From Alphaproteobacteria bacterium (lineage in GTDB: Bacteria; Pseudomonadota; Alphaproteobacteria; Elsterales; Elsteraceae), in NCBI GenBank assembly GCA_013298565.1, contig JAAFIC010000005.1:20494-84493 (forward strand): DNA of 64,000 nt. Direction: 5' to 3'. The notes below the pieces were generated by a model, which was not told the origin of the DNA, searched no databases, and saw only the letters and a program-made list of their open reading frames with translations. The position numbers and the translations under genes are program-made. Of this stretch, positions 38,289 through 46,238 are shown one piece after another (position 1 is the first letter of the stretch; every line of letters begins with the position of its first letter).

Positions 38289-39611
38289 CTACCCCAACCG
38301 TTCAGCCACAATCGGCCCGCGCGCCGGGGCCGTCTCGCCAATCGTCATTGCCGCCTGAACTATCGCCGTTGCCCGCGCGGCTTGAGCTGTATCTCTCACA
38401 TGCAGGCGCGCGAGGGGTTGGCCGGGGCCGACGGATGCGCCAAGCCCGACGATCTCGGTAAGGCCCACCAGCGGATCGACCGGATCGGCGGAGCGAGTGC
38501 GCCCACCGCCGATGGCGACCACGGCTAGGCCAATCTCGCGCGTGTCGATGGCGGTCACAATCCCCGCGCGCGGAGCCGGAATATCAACGGTGAGCGCTGG
38601 AAGCGGCAGATAGTGCGCTTGCTTCTCGAACAGATCAGCAGGGCCACCCAGGGCCACCACCATCCGCGCGAAAATCTCGGCGGCAGCGCCGGAGGCCAGC
38701 GCCGCTTCTGCCTGAGCTTGCGCCTCGGCCAGATCGCCCGCGAGGCGGCTTGCCAGCAGCATTTCGGCGGCGAGGGCAATCGTGACGGCGTGCAAGCGCG
38801 TCTCCCGGCGTGTGCCGCTGAGATAGTCCAGCGCTTCCACGACTTCCACGGCATTGCCCGCTGTCGTGCCGAGCACCTCGTTCATATCGGTAAGAAGCGC
38901 CCGCGTTGGGCAACCCGCGCCATTGGCCACTGTGCAGATGCTGTGCGCGAGGTCGCGCGAGCGGTCCAGCGCGCCCATGAAGGAGCCGGAGCCGAATTTT
39001 ACGTCCATCACCAGGGCATCCAGCCCAGCGGCGAGTTTTTTCGACAGGATCGAGGCGGTAATCAGCGGGATAGATTCCACCGTCGCCGTCACGTCGCGAA
39101 TGCCGTAGAGGCGCTTATCGGCGGGGGCCATAGCGCTGGTTTGCCCGATGATGGCGCAGCCAACCTCTTTCGTCACTTTGGCAAAAAGCTCGGGCGACGG
39201 AATGGCGTTATAGCCGGGAATGCTCTCCAGCTTATCCAGCGTCCCGCCGGTATGCCCCAGCCCGCGCCCGGAGATCATCGGCACCGCCGCGCCGCAAGCC
39301 GCGACAATCGGCGCAAGCATGAGGCTAACTTTATCACCGACGCCGCCCGTGGAATGCTTATCAACGACGGGCCGACCAAGGTTCTGCGGTTTCCAGTTCA
39401 GCACCGCGCCGCTATCGCGCATCCCGCAGGTCAGCGCAATGCGCTCGTCCAGGCTCATGCCTTGGAAGAACACTGCCATGGCGAATGCACCGACTTGTTC
39501 GTCGGCCATGCTGCCCGTCGTAATGCCTTGGACGATAAAGGCGATTTCCTCAGCGGTCAGGGCGTTGCCGTCGCGCTTTTTGCGGATTAGCTCTTGCGGA
39601 AGAAAGCTCAT
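38289..39611 (-). CDS. deoA: thymidine phosphorylase
   Basis: 440 residues, the same length as E. coli DeoA. It converts thymidine/deoxyuridine and phosphate to base and deoxyribose-1-phosphate. Start MSFLPQELIRKKRDG at 39609-39611. Motifs: KHSTGGVGDKVSLMLAPIVAACG (phosphate and base binding), MISGRGLGHTGGTLDKLESIPG (family signature), TSAMAPADKRLYGIRDVTATVESIPLI, and ALVMDVKFGSGSFM. It is the last gene of the nucleoside cluster but lies 471 bases beyond deoC, behind a toxin-antitoxin remnant on the other strand. Confidence 0.95.
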   Translation of the reverse strand: MSFLPQELIRKKRDGNALTAEEIAFIVQGITTGSMADEQVGAFAMAVFFQGMSLDERIALTCGMRDSGAVLNWKPQNLGRPVVDKHSTGGVGDKVSLMLAPIVAACGAAVPMISGRGLGHTGGTLDKLESIPGYNAIPSPELFAKVTKEVGCAIIGQTSAMAPADKRLYGIRDVTATVESIPLITASILSKKLAAGLDALVMDVKFGSGSFMGALDRSRDLAHSICTVANGAGCPTRALLTDMNEVLGTTAGNAVEVVEALDYLSGTRRETRLHAVTIALAAEMLLASRLAGDLAEAQAQAEAALASGAAAEIFARMVVALGGPADLFEKQAHYLPLPALTVDIPAPRAGIVTAIDTREIGLAVVAIGGGRTRSADPVDPLVGLTEIVGLGASVGPGQPLARLHVRDTAQAARATAIVQAAMTIGETAPARGPIVAERLG

Positions 39612-39662
39612 AAAATCACTTTTCTGGATTGACGAGATGCGGAATTTCCGCACTCTTTAGCC

Positions 39663-39780
39663 ATGCACACCGTCATTGAAACGCCAGCTTATCTGGCCTC
39701 CGCGAAGGAGGAAAGCGTCTCCGAGGCGGAGCGGCTGGCTATCGTGACTTTCATTGCCCATACCCAGATGCGGGGGCGAT
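39663..39780 (+). pseudogene. RelE-type toxin remnant (N-terminal ~37 residues only)
   Basis: MHTVIETPAYLASAKEESVS, then EAERLAIVTFIA, matches the N-terminus of RelE/HigB2-type toxins that are about 105-115 residues long. After residue ~37 (HTQMRGRLWPDPEF) the similarity stops. The expected core (the GTGGxRKxRFA and YRVI strands) is missing, and the frame runs on as a shadow of the antitoxin gene. The sequence therefore shows a deletion of about two thirds of the toxin joined just upstream of the antitoxin start at 39782. Non-functional as a toxin on this evidence. Confidence 0.65.
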
Positions 39781-39781
39781 T

Positions 39782-40072
39782 ATGGCCGGATCCCGAATTT
39801 TGCAAGGGGCGCGGGAAGCTCTCGCTTATGCGCGGGGCGACGCTAGTACAGAAGAGTATATTGCACACACTCCTGAAGCTGTGGATGTCCGCGCCATTCG
39901 CCGGAAGCTCGGCTTATCGCAAAAGGCATTCTCCGCCCGCTATGGCTTTTCCTTTGGGCGTATCCGCGATTGGGAGCAGGGCCGATCGAGCATCGACACG
40001 CCCTCCCGTCTGTTGCTGAAGATCATCGAGACCGAACCGGAGGTCGTAGAACGGGCGCTCGCCCTCCGATAG
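39782..40072 (+). CDS. XRE-type antitoxin/transcriptional regulator of a RelE-HTH pair
   Basis: 96 residues, apparently intact. N-terminal MAGSRILQGAREALAYARGDASTEEY is the toxin-binding part typical of this antitoxin family. The C-terminal helix-turn-helix is DVRAIRRKLGLSQKAFSARYGFSFGRIRDWEQGRSSIDTPSRLLLKII. Its partner toxin is reduced to a stub directly upstream, so this is an orphan antitoxin that may persist as a repressor or as protection against related toxins. The pair sits on the plus strand between the minus-strand deoC and deoA. Confidence 0.8.
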   Translation: MAGSRILQGAREALAYARGDASTEEYIAHTPEAVDVRAIRRKLGLSQKAFSARYGFSFGRIRDWEQGRSSIDTPSRLLLKIIETEPEVVERALALR

Positions 40073-40082
40073 TGAAGATACC

Positions 40083-40841
40083 TCAATAAGAAGCGCGCGA
40101 CGGTTCAGCCGTGGGGGCAGAATGCCCCAGCGTCCGCAATAAATCATCCAGCAAGGACGAGGCGCCGAAGCGGAAGGTTTCCGGCGTGGCCCAGGCTGGC
40201 CCCATAATTTCGTCGGCCACGGCGAGATAGGCGCGGGCATCGGCCAAAGTCCGCACACCGCCGGAGGCTTTGAAACCCACGTCCGGGTCCATATCGTGAA
40301 TGACCGACAGCATGATACGCGCAGCGTCTAAAGTGGCCCCAACGGCGGTCTTGCCCGTGGAGGTTTTGAGGAAATCTGCGCCCGAGAGAATAGCGGCTTC
40401 CGATGCTTCCCGGATCGCAGTCGGGCTGGCGAGCGCCCCTGTTTCCAAGATCACCTTCAAGATCACCCCGGTTGGGCACACCGCCCGCGCGGCGGCCACA
40501 ATGTCGCGCGCAAAGGTGCGCTTGCCCGACAAGAACGCCTGCCAGGGGAAGACCAGATCAATCTCATCGGCCCCAGCGACCAGGGCGGCCTTAATATCGG
40601 CCTCGATAGTTTTACGCTCTTGCGTGCCGTCGGGGAAATTCACCACCGTCGCAAGCCCGATACGCTGATCGAGCAGCCCATTGGCCAAACCTACGAACGG
40701 CCCGTAGAGACAAATTGCCGCAACCGGCCCGGCGGGAGTCACGGCCTTCCCGCACAGGGCGCGAATGGTCGCGTCTGTATCGGTATCGTTCAGCGAGGTC
40801 AGGTCCAGCAGGGCCAGCGCGCGGGCAGCGGTTTCCGTCAT
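40083..40841 (-). CDS. deoC: deoxyribose-phosphate aldolase
   Basis: Class I aldolase (252 residues) cleaving deoxyribose-5-phosphate to glyceraldehyde-3-phosphate and acetaldehyde. The catalytic Lys residues are in EIDLVFPWQAF... (KVILETG, central Lys) and the Schiff-base FLKTSTGK (about residue 180); GFKASGGVRTLADARAYL forms the phosphate-binding end of the barrel. Starts MTETAARALALLDLTSLND with ATGA overlap to the purine nucleoside phosphorylase gene upstream. It processes the sugar released by DeoA and, after mutase action, by the phosphorylase. Confidence 0.95.
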   Translation of the reverse strand: MTETAARALALLDLTSLNDTDTDATIRALCGKAVTPAGPVAAICLYGPFVGLANGLLDQRIGLATVVNFPDGTQERKTIEADIKAALVAGADEIDLVFPWQAFLSGKRTFARDIVAAARAVCPTGVILKVILETGALASPTAIREASEAAILSGADFLKTSTGKTAVGATLDAARIMLSVIHDMDPDVGFKASGGVRTLADARAYLAVADEIMGPAWATPETFRFGASSLLDDLLRTLGHSAPTAEPSRASY

Positions 40842-41647
40842 GTCCCCATATCCTCCAGCAAGGCGATAACCAACCGCGTGAGGTCTTTTCCCGCCTGTGC
40901 TGCCAGCTTTAAGGTATGAGCATGGCTTAAGGCGGTATCGCTGAGACCTTCACCGAGATTGGTAATGGCTGATACCCCAGCGACGGTTAAACCGCAATGG
41001 CGCGCGAGAATTACTTCCGGCACCGTGCTCATGCCCACGGCATCACCGCCTAAGCGCTGGAAGGCCCGAATTTCGGCGGGGGTCTCGAAACAGGGGCCAG
41101 TAACGGCGATGTAAACCCCCTCTTGCAGCGGAATCCCCAAGGTTTCCGCCCTTGCCCGAATTTTGGCGCGCGTTTCGGCATCATAGGCATTGGCCATGGG
41201 CGGAAAGCGCGGGCCGATAGTCTCGTCGTTCGGGCCAATCAGCGGATTGCCGTTCATCAGATTGATGTGATCGGCAATGAGCATTAGCGCGCCCGGCGCC
41301 AAATCGAGCCGTAGGGAGCCTGCGGCGTTGGTGACGATTAAAAGCTCGGCCCCCAACCCCCTCATCGCCCGGATCGGCACTGCCATACCCGCGAGACCCT
41401 CGCCCTCATATACATGCTTGCGGCCCTTGAACCCGGCAACGGCAACGCCGCCCAAAGTGCCCAGCACTAACTCGCCCGAATGCCCGGCAACGGTAGAGCT
41501 TGGAAAGCCCGGAATTTCGGCATAGGGAATAACAATCGGGTTTTCGATTTGATCGGCCAGCCCGCCTAAGCCGGACCCGAGAATAATCGCGACGCGCGGG
41601 GTAAAGCCGGGGGCTTTGGCGCGGATCGTCTCGATAGCAGTCGTCAT
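40838..41647 (-). CDS. punA: purine-nucleoside phosphorylase
   Basis: Trimeric-type (PNP/MTAP family) phosphorylase of 269 residues, splitting purine nucleosides to base and pentose-1-phosphate. Motifs: VAIILGSGLGGLAD (phosphate loop), TVAGHSGELVLG, GRKHVYEG, LIVTNAAGSL, GPCFETPAEIRAFQRLGGDAVGMSTVPEVI (purine and ribose binding) and SAITNLGEGLSD. The start at 41645-41647 (MTTAIETIRAKAPG) overlaps the DUF1491 gene by ATGA, and its own stop overlaps deoC the same way. A longer open frame upstream is a shadow. Confidence 0.93.
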   Translation of the reverse strand: MTTAIETIRAKAPGFTPRVAIILGSGLGGLADQIENPIVIPYAEIPGFPSSTVAGHSGELVLGTLGGVAVAGFKGRKHVYEGEGLAGMAVPIRAMRGLGAELLIVTNAAGSLRLDLAPGALMLIADHINLMNGNPLIGPNDETIGPRFPPMANAYDAETRAKIRARAETLGIPLQEGVYIAVTGPCFETPAEIRAFQRLGGDAVGMSTVPEVILARHCGLTVAGVSAITNLGEGLSDTALSHAHTLKLAAQAGKDLTRLVIALLEDMGT

Positions 41648-41979
41648 AGAACAGGCTCCTCGAACGGGTGACGGCCTGCGCGGTCTTCGATCTCGACGAC
41701 CCACAGGTCGGGATCTCTGCGGCGGGCGCGGGAAATTGTCTCTTCGGCATCGGCTTCGGGAATAAGGTCGGGGCCGGAGGCGCGCAGCCACGCTTTCGCG
41801 CCCTCAAGGGTACGGGTTTGGGTCAGGACCGTGCAGCCTGCCGCGCCCTGATTGATGACGACAAGCACGGCCCCCGCCTGCGGGTCGCCCTTATGGCGCA
41901 CCATCATCGAGATACCCAGGGCGTTCCAGCGCCGGATATGAGCGCGCAACCAAAAATCGGTGGCGAGGCCGCTGGTCAT
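41644..41979 (-). CDS. DUF1491 family protein
   Basis: 111 residues matching the alphaproteobacterial DUF1491 family: TDFWLRAHIRRWNALGISMMVRHKGDPQAGAVLVVINQ, then the L-x-R-A-x-G stretch and the C-terminal DPDLWVVEIEDRAGRHPFEEPVL. Function unknown. It is translationally coupled on both sides by ATGA overlaps, to cdd upstream and to the phosphorylase downstream, which is unusual for a housekeeping orphan and suggests coordinated expression with nucleoside salvage. Its translation start region contains the 15-base tandem repeat of the cdd 3' end. Confidence 0.8.
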   Translation of the reverse strand: MTSGLATDFWLRAHIRRWNALGISMMVRHKGDPQAGAVLVVINQGAAGCTVLTQTRTLEGAKAWLRASGPDLIPEADAEETISRARRRDPDLWVVEIEDRAGRHPFEEPVL

Positions 41980-42455
41980 GCCAGCGGCGCATCCGGCAAA
42001 TGGCCCGAGGGTAGATGGCCTGGGGGTAGATGGCCTAGGGGTAGATGATTGGGGCCGAAAGCGCGGGGGAGAAGCGCGCCCAGAGTGACGATCTCGAAGC
42101 TGCCATCGGCGGCTGCAATCGCAATCGGCGTTTCCACGCTGCCAAACTCGAACAGGCGCTGGCGGCAACCGCCGCAGGGCGTGCAGAGATCGGGGCCGGA
42201 GCCGATAACGGCAACCGCCCTTAACCGCCGCGCGCCATTCGCCACCATCGTGCCGATAGCGCAGGCTTCGGCACAGCTCCCTTGCGGATAGGCCGCGTTT
42301 TCCACATTCGCGCCCACGAAAATCTGCCCGCTCGGCGTGAGCAGGGCCGCGCCGACGTGATAGTGAGAATAGGGCGCATAGGCGTGGCGGCGCACGGCCA
42401 TCGCTGCCGCCACGAGGGCCTTGAAATCAATTACATCAGTCATCGTATCGGTCAT
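41976..42455 (-). CDS. cdd: cytidine deaminase with repeat-extended C-terminus
   Basis: Homotetrameric-type zinc cytidine deaminase (159 residues; typical about 130). The zinc site is complete: NVENAAYPQGSCAEACAIGTMV (Cys and catalytic Glu) and CTPCGGCRQRL (two Cys). AMAVRRHAYAPYSHYHVGAALL is the substrate-binding N-terminus. After the normal end (LGALLPRAFGPN) there is a tail made of three G-H-L-P-x repeats, encoded by the 15-base tandem repeat at 42001-42045. Start MTDTMTDVIDF at 42453-42455, overlapping the permease stop by ATGA. Confidence 0.92.
   Translation of the reverse strand: MTDTMTDVIDFKALVAAAMAVRRHAYAPYSHYHVGAALLTPSGQIFVGANVENAAYPQGSCAEACAIGTMVANGARRLRAVAVIGSGPDLCTPCGGCRQRLFEFGSVETPIAIAAADGSFEIVTLGALLPRAFGPNHLPLGHLPPGHLPSGHLPDAPLA
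42001..42045 (-). repeat. 15-bp tandem repeat (3 copies) in the 3' end of cdd
   Basis: Plus-strand unit TGGCCTRGGGGTAGA: copies at 42001-42015 (diverged TGGCCCGAGGGTAGA), 42016-42030 and 42031-42045. Read on the minus strand in the cdd frame it gives the pentapeptide G-H-L-P-x. The unit length is a multiple of three, so changes in copy number would keep the frame. Confidence 0.85.
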
Positions 42456-43414
42456 CGGGATTTCACATAGGGCAGGCCAATGGCTTTCGGTGCGACGGCT
42501 TTTCCGACGAACCCAGCCAGCAGCAGAACCGTGAGAATATAGGGAACGGCTTGGATGAACTGCACCGAGACTTCGCCGATAATCGGCAACGGCACGCCCT
42601 GCAAGCGCACTTGCAGCGCGTCGGTGAAGGCAAACAGCAGGCAGGCGAACAGCGTAGGCCAGGGCTTCCACTTACCAAAGATGAGGGCCGCTAAGGCAAG
42701 ATAGCCTTTCCCGGCGGTCATATCCTGCAAAAACCCGCTTGATTGTGCGATGGAAAGGTAGCCCCCCGCCATACCGCATAGCACCCCGTTGCAGGCGAGC
42801 GCCAGATAGCGGGTGCGCGCAACGCTGACCCCGGCGGTATCGACCGCGTGGGGATTATCGCCAACGGCCCGCAGGCGTAACCCGAAGCGGGTTTTATACA
42901 GGATATAGGCGACCAGCGGCACGATCAGCGCGGTTAGATAGACGGGGGCGGTGTGGCCGGAAATCACATCGCTATAAAGCCGCCCGAGAATTGGCACGTC
43001 TTGAAGGGTTTCTGCCAGCGGCAGATCAATGGGCCGGAACCGCCCCTCCGTGGGCAGGATCGGCGTGCGCCCGCCCTCGTGGAACCAGGCGGAGGCCAGC
43101 GTGGGGGTAATTCCAGCCGCGACAATATTGATCGCCATACCGGAAACCATCTGATTACCGTTGTGCGTGACGCAGGCGAAGGCATGAACCATCGACAGCC
43201 CCAAGGCGGTCAGCATAGCCGCCAGCAGCCCCAGCCAAGGGTCTGCCGCAATAAAGGCCACCGCGCCGCCGGCAAAGGCCGCTGCCAACATTTTGCCTTC
43301 AAGTCCAATATCGACAACGCCAGCGCGTTCGGAAAACAGCCCCGCCAACCCTGCCAGCACCAGCGGGGTCGCTACGCGGAAGGTGGCGTCGAGCATGGAA
43401 ACGAGCATATCCAT
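42452..43414 (-). CDS. nucleoside ABC transporter permease (NupQ/BmpD-type)
   Basis: 320-residue inner-membrane permease of the branched-chain-amino-acid-permease-like superfamily used by BmpA-type nucleoside importers. Eight to ten hydrophobic segments are visible, with the characteristic GVVDIGLEGKMLAAAFAGGAVAF, GNQMVSGMAINIVAAG and KTRFGLRLRAVGDNPHAVDTAGVSV (coupling loop) and the GLAG...IGLEGKM block. It follows the second permease by 10 bases. With neighbouring cdd, PNP, deoC and deoA the likely cargo is nucleosides (inference from context). Confidence 0.88.
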   Translation of the reverse strand: MDMLVSMLDATFRVATPLVLAGLAGLFSERAGVVDIGLEGKMLAAAFAGGAVAFIAADPWLGLLAAMLTALGLSMVHAFACVTHNGNQMVSGMAINIVAAGITPTLASAWFHEGGRTPILPTEGRFRPIDLPLAETLQDVPILGRLYSDVISGHTAPVYLTALIVPLVAYILYKTRFGLRLRAVGDNPHAVDTAGVSVARTRYLALACNGVLCGMAGGYLSIAQSSGFLQDMTAGKGYLALAALIFGKWKPWPTLFACLLFAFTDALQVRLQGVPLPIIGEVSVQFIQAVPYILTVLLLAGFVGKAVAPKAIGLPYVKSR

Positions 43415-43424
43415 TGCGGCCCCC

Positions 43425-44525
43425 TTACACGGTTTTCGGTTTGAAATAGGCTTCGAGCGGCGCGCGGAATAGGTTTTCCAACGCCCCGCAGAACAAAATC
43501 ACCAGCCCCTGAATGACCACGATCATCTCGCGGGTAATAGCGGGAATCTCGAACGCCAGATCGGAGCCGCCCTGATACAGCGCGCCGAACAGCAGCGCCG
43601 ATAGCGCAATCCCAACCGGATGATTGCGCCCCATCAGCGCCACCGCAATGCCGACATACCCAACCCCGCCGGTCCAGTTCATCACCAAACGGTGCTGCAC
43701 GCCCATCACTTCGTTAATGCCCGCAAGGCCCGCGAGCGCGCCGGAAATCACCATTGCCACGATAATCAGGCGCGGTACCGGCATTCCGGCATAAACGGCT
43801 GCCGTCTCGTTAGTGCCGACCGTGCGAAGCTCGTAGCCCCAGCGCGTGTGCCAAATGTAAAGATAAACCAGAATTGCCGTGAGGATAGCGAGGAAGAACC
43901 CGAGGTTCAGCGGCATCCTGGGCAGATCGAACCCCAGAAAGGCCCCCATATCCTGAATCGTCGGCAGATGGGTTGACGGCGGAAACGCCGCTGACTGCGG
44001 TGCTTGCTGGCCATCGGCGCGGATCACGTCCACCAGCATCCAGGTCATGAAGGCGGTGGCGAGGAAGTTGAACATGATCGTGGTCACAACCACATGGCTC
44101 CCGCGTGCCGCCTGCAAATAGCCGGGGATAATCGCCCAGGCAGCACCGCAGACAATAGCGGCGATCATTGCAATCGGCAGCACGCTCCACCACGGCCAAC
44201 CGGGCAGGCCCAAGCAGACGAGAGCAACGCCGAGGCCCGCCACATAGGCTTGTCCCTCGCCACCGATATTGAACAACCCGGCGTGGAAAGCAACCGCCAC
44301 CGCAAGCCCCGTGAACATGAAGTTTGTGGCGTAATGCAGCGTGTAGCCAATCGCTTCTTGGTAGCCGACCGCACCGTTGACCAGAATAACCAGCGCTTCA
44401 AACGGGTTTTCCCCGATCAGCGCAATCACCAACCCGGAAACGATGAGCGCGGCGGAGAGATTCAAGAAGGGCAACAACCCGAGATCGACCCAGCGCGGCA
44501 GGCTGGTAAGGCGAGCGGTGCTCAT
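43425..44525 (-). CDS. nucleoside ABC transporter permease (NupP-type)
   Basis: 366-residue permease paired with the one at 42452. Membrane segments are spread through the chain; key blocks are FNIGGEGQAYVAGLGVAL (matching the IGGEGQ motif of these permeases), HVVVTTIMFNFLATAFM, the coupling loop GYELRTVGTNETAAVYAGM and MGRNHPVGIALSALLFGALYQGG. The gene overlaps the ATPase stop by ATGA. The cytosolic C-terminus ends LEAYFKPKTV. Confidence 0.88.
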   Translation of the reverse strand: MSTARLTSLPRWVDLGLLPFLNLSAALIVSGLVIALIGENPFEALVILVNGAVGYQEAIGYTLHYATNFMFTGLAVAVAFHAGLFNIGGEGQAYVAGLGVALVCLGLPGWPWWSVLPIAMIAAIVCGAAWAIIPGYLQAARGSHVVVTTIMFNFLATAFMTWMLVDVIRADGQQAPQSAAFPPSTHLPTIQDMGAFLGFDLPRMPLNLGFFLAILTAILVYLYIWHTRWGYELRTVGTNETAAVYAGMPVPRLIIVAMVISGALAGLAGINEVMGVQHRLVMNWTGGVGYVGIAVALMGRNHPVGIALSALLFGALYQGGSDLAFEIPAITREMIVVIQGLVILFCGALENLFRAPLEAYFKPKTV

Positions 44526-46096
44526 GCCGCGTCTCCTGCCGCGCGCGGGATCGCTTCCCCGGCCATCATCAGGCCCAGGCGGCGCTCGTCAGCGTCAGCG
44601 CGGGCAACGATGCCGGTGATCTTTCCAGACGCCATCACAATGATACGATCCGCTAACGACAAAATTTCATCCAACTCCACTGATACCAGCAAAACGGCTT
44701 TACCCGCGTCGCGCAACTCAACAATGCGGCGGTGGATAAACTCAATCGCCCCGATGTCCACCCCGCGCGTTGGCTGGCCGATGAGCAGTAAATCTGGGTC
44801 GCGGTGAATTTCGCGGGCGAGGACGATTTTCTGCTGATTGCCGCCGGAAAACAGCGAGGTCCGTAGCATCGGGTCTGGCGGGCGCACGTCGAACTCTGTC
44901 ATGAAGCCTTCAGTGCGGGCGATCAGCTTTTTACGGTCGAACAGCAGCCGGGCGAGGCCCTTGTCGCCCTGCAAATCCGCATCATGGTGATAGCCCAAAA
45001 TAGCGCTTTCATAGGCGGGGAAGGGTTTCACTAGCCCCATCGTCATGCGGTCTTCGGGCACATGGGCGATACGCTGACTGCGGCGGCGCGCGGCTTCGGT
45101 GCCCGACAGGGCGGGCAGCGCCTGACCATGATATAGTAACTCGCCCGAGGTTTGGCGGCGAATGCCCGCGAGAATATCGAGCAATTCCGACTGCCCGTTG
45201 CCCGACACCCCGGCGACGCCAACAATTTCGCCGGCGCGCACCGTGAAATTCACATCGTTCAGCAAAACACAGCCACGCCGATCGACAAGGCGAATGTTCT
45301 TGCCTTCCAGCACCACTGGCCCCGGTGTGCGGTCGGCCTTAGCGATACTGAGGTTAACCTTGCGGCCCACCATCATTTCGGCAAGCTGGGACTTATCGGT
45401 TTCTGTGGTTTTTACGGTGCCGACCACCGCGCCGCCGCGCATCACGGTGACGTTATCGGTGGCGTCCATGATTTCGCGCAGCTTATGGGTAATCAGCAGA
45501 ATGGTTTTGCCTTCGGCCTTCAGCGTCCGCAAAATGCGAAACAGATGATCGGCTTCCTGCGGCGTCAGCACGCCCGTTGGCTCATCGAGAATAAGGATTT
45601 CTGCACCGCGATACAGCGCTTTTAGAATCTCCACGCGCTGCTGCAAGCCGACGGGTAAATCGCCCACCAGCGCGTCTGGATCGACATCGAGGGCGTAATC
45701 TTGGTTGAGGCGCAGCAACTCCGTGCGGGCCGCTGCCAGCGATGGGGCCAGGCGAAAGCCCTGTTCAATCCCAAGAATCACATTTTCCAACACGGTCAGC
45801 GTATCAACCAGCATGAAATGTTGGTGGACCATGCCGATACCGAGACGAATGGCATCTTGGCTCGTGCGGATCGTCTGCTCTGTGCCATGCACGCGAATCT
45901 GGCCCGAATCGGCCCGATAAAAGCCGTAAACGATGCTCATGAGCGTCGATTTGCCCGCGCCATTCTCGCCCACAATCCCGTGGATTGATCCGGCGGCGAC
46001 GGTAAACGATACGTTGCGGTTGGCGTGAACGGCCCCGAAGCGCTTGCTAATGCCGATCAGGTCAAGGGCGGGCGGGCGGGCGGCGGAGTGAGGCAT
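44522..46096 (-). CDS. nucleoside ABC transporter ATP-binding protein (duplicated ABC domains)
   Basis: 524 residues with two ABC cassettes, as in NupO/RbsA-type ATPases. Cassette 1: Walker A GENGAGKST, signature region LPVGLQQRVEILKAL and Walker B ILILDEPTGVLTP. Cassette 2 (about 260-510): degenerate Walker A GVSGNGQSE, signature FSGGNQQKIVLAREI and LLIGQPTRGVDIGA in place of a standard Walker B. So one catalytic and one regulatory site, usual for this family. I take the ATG at 46094-46096 (MPHSAARPPAL); a TTG 24 codons upstream is open but lies next to the terminator hairpin. Confidence 0.92.
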   Translation of the reverse strand: MPHSAARPPALDLIGISKRFGAVHANRNVSFTVAAGSIHGIVGENGAGKSTLMSIVYGFYRADSGQIRVHGTEQTIRTSQDAIRLGIGMVHQHFMLVDTLTVLENVILGIEQGFRLAPSLAAARTELLRLNQDYALDVDPDALVGDLPVGLQQRVEILKALYRGAEILILDEPTGVLTPQEADHLFRILRTLKAEGKTILLITHKLREIMDATDNVTVMRGGAVVGTVKTTETDKSQLAEMMVGRKVNLSIAKADRTPGPVVLEGKNIRLVDRRGCVLLNDVNFTVRAGEIVGVAGVSGNGQSELLDILAGIRRQTSGELLYHGQALPALSGTEAARRRSQRIAHVPEDRMTMGLVKPFPAYESAILGYHHDADLQGDKGLARLLFDRKKLIARTEGFMTEFDVRPPDPMLRTSLFSGGNQQKIVLAREIHRDPDLLLIGQPTRGVDIGAIEFIHRRIVELRDAGKAVLLVSVELDEILSLADRIIVMASGKITGIVARADADERRLGLMMAGEAIPRAAGDAA

Positions 46097-46170
46097 CGGC
46101 GGCAAGAAATCCCCTAAAGCAGTCTGTTCCCTGAGTAGGGCAGCGAATAAGGTGAATGTAAACGGCAAAA

Positions 46171-46200
46171 CGCCCGGATGATGGTAACATCATCCGGGCG
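46171..46200 (-). terminator. intrinsic terminator/attenuator between the binding-protein gene and the transporter ATPase
   Basis: CGCCCGGATGATG (46171-46183), loop GTAA, CATCATCCGGGCG (46188-46200): a perfect 13-bp stem. On the minus strand it is followed by TTTTGCCGTTT. It lies 38 bases after the binding-protein stop and before the ATPase gene, so partial termination would give more binding protein than transporter, as expected for such operons. Confidence 0.85.
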
Positions 46201-46238
46201 CAGCTTCACGCAGGTTTATCCAACGCGCCTATCGAATT

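Noticed and set aside
46097-46168. 24-codon N-terminal extension of the nucleoside transporter ATPase from a TTG
   Set aside because: It begins at the edge of the terminator hairpin and the ABC fold starts only after the ATG at 46096.
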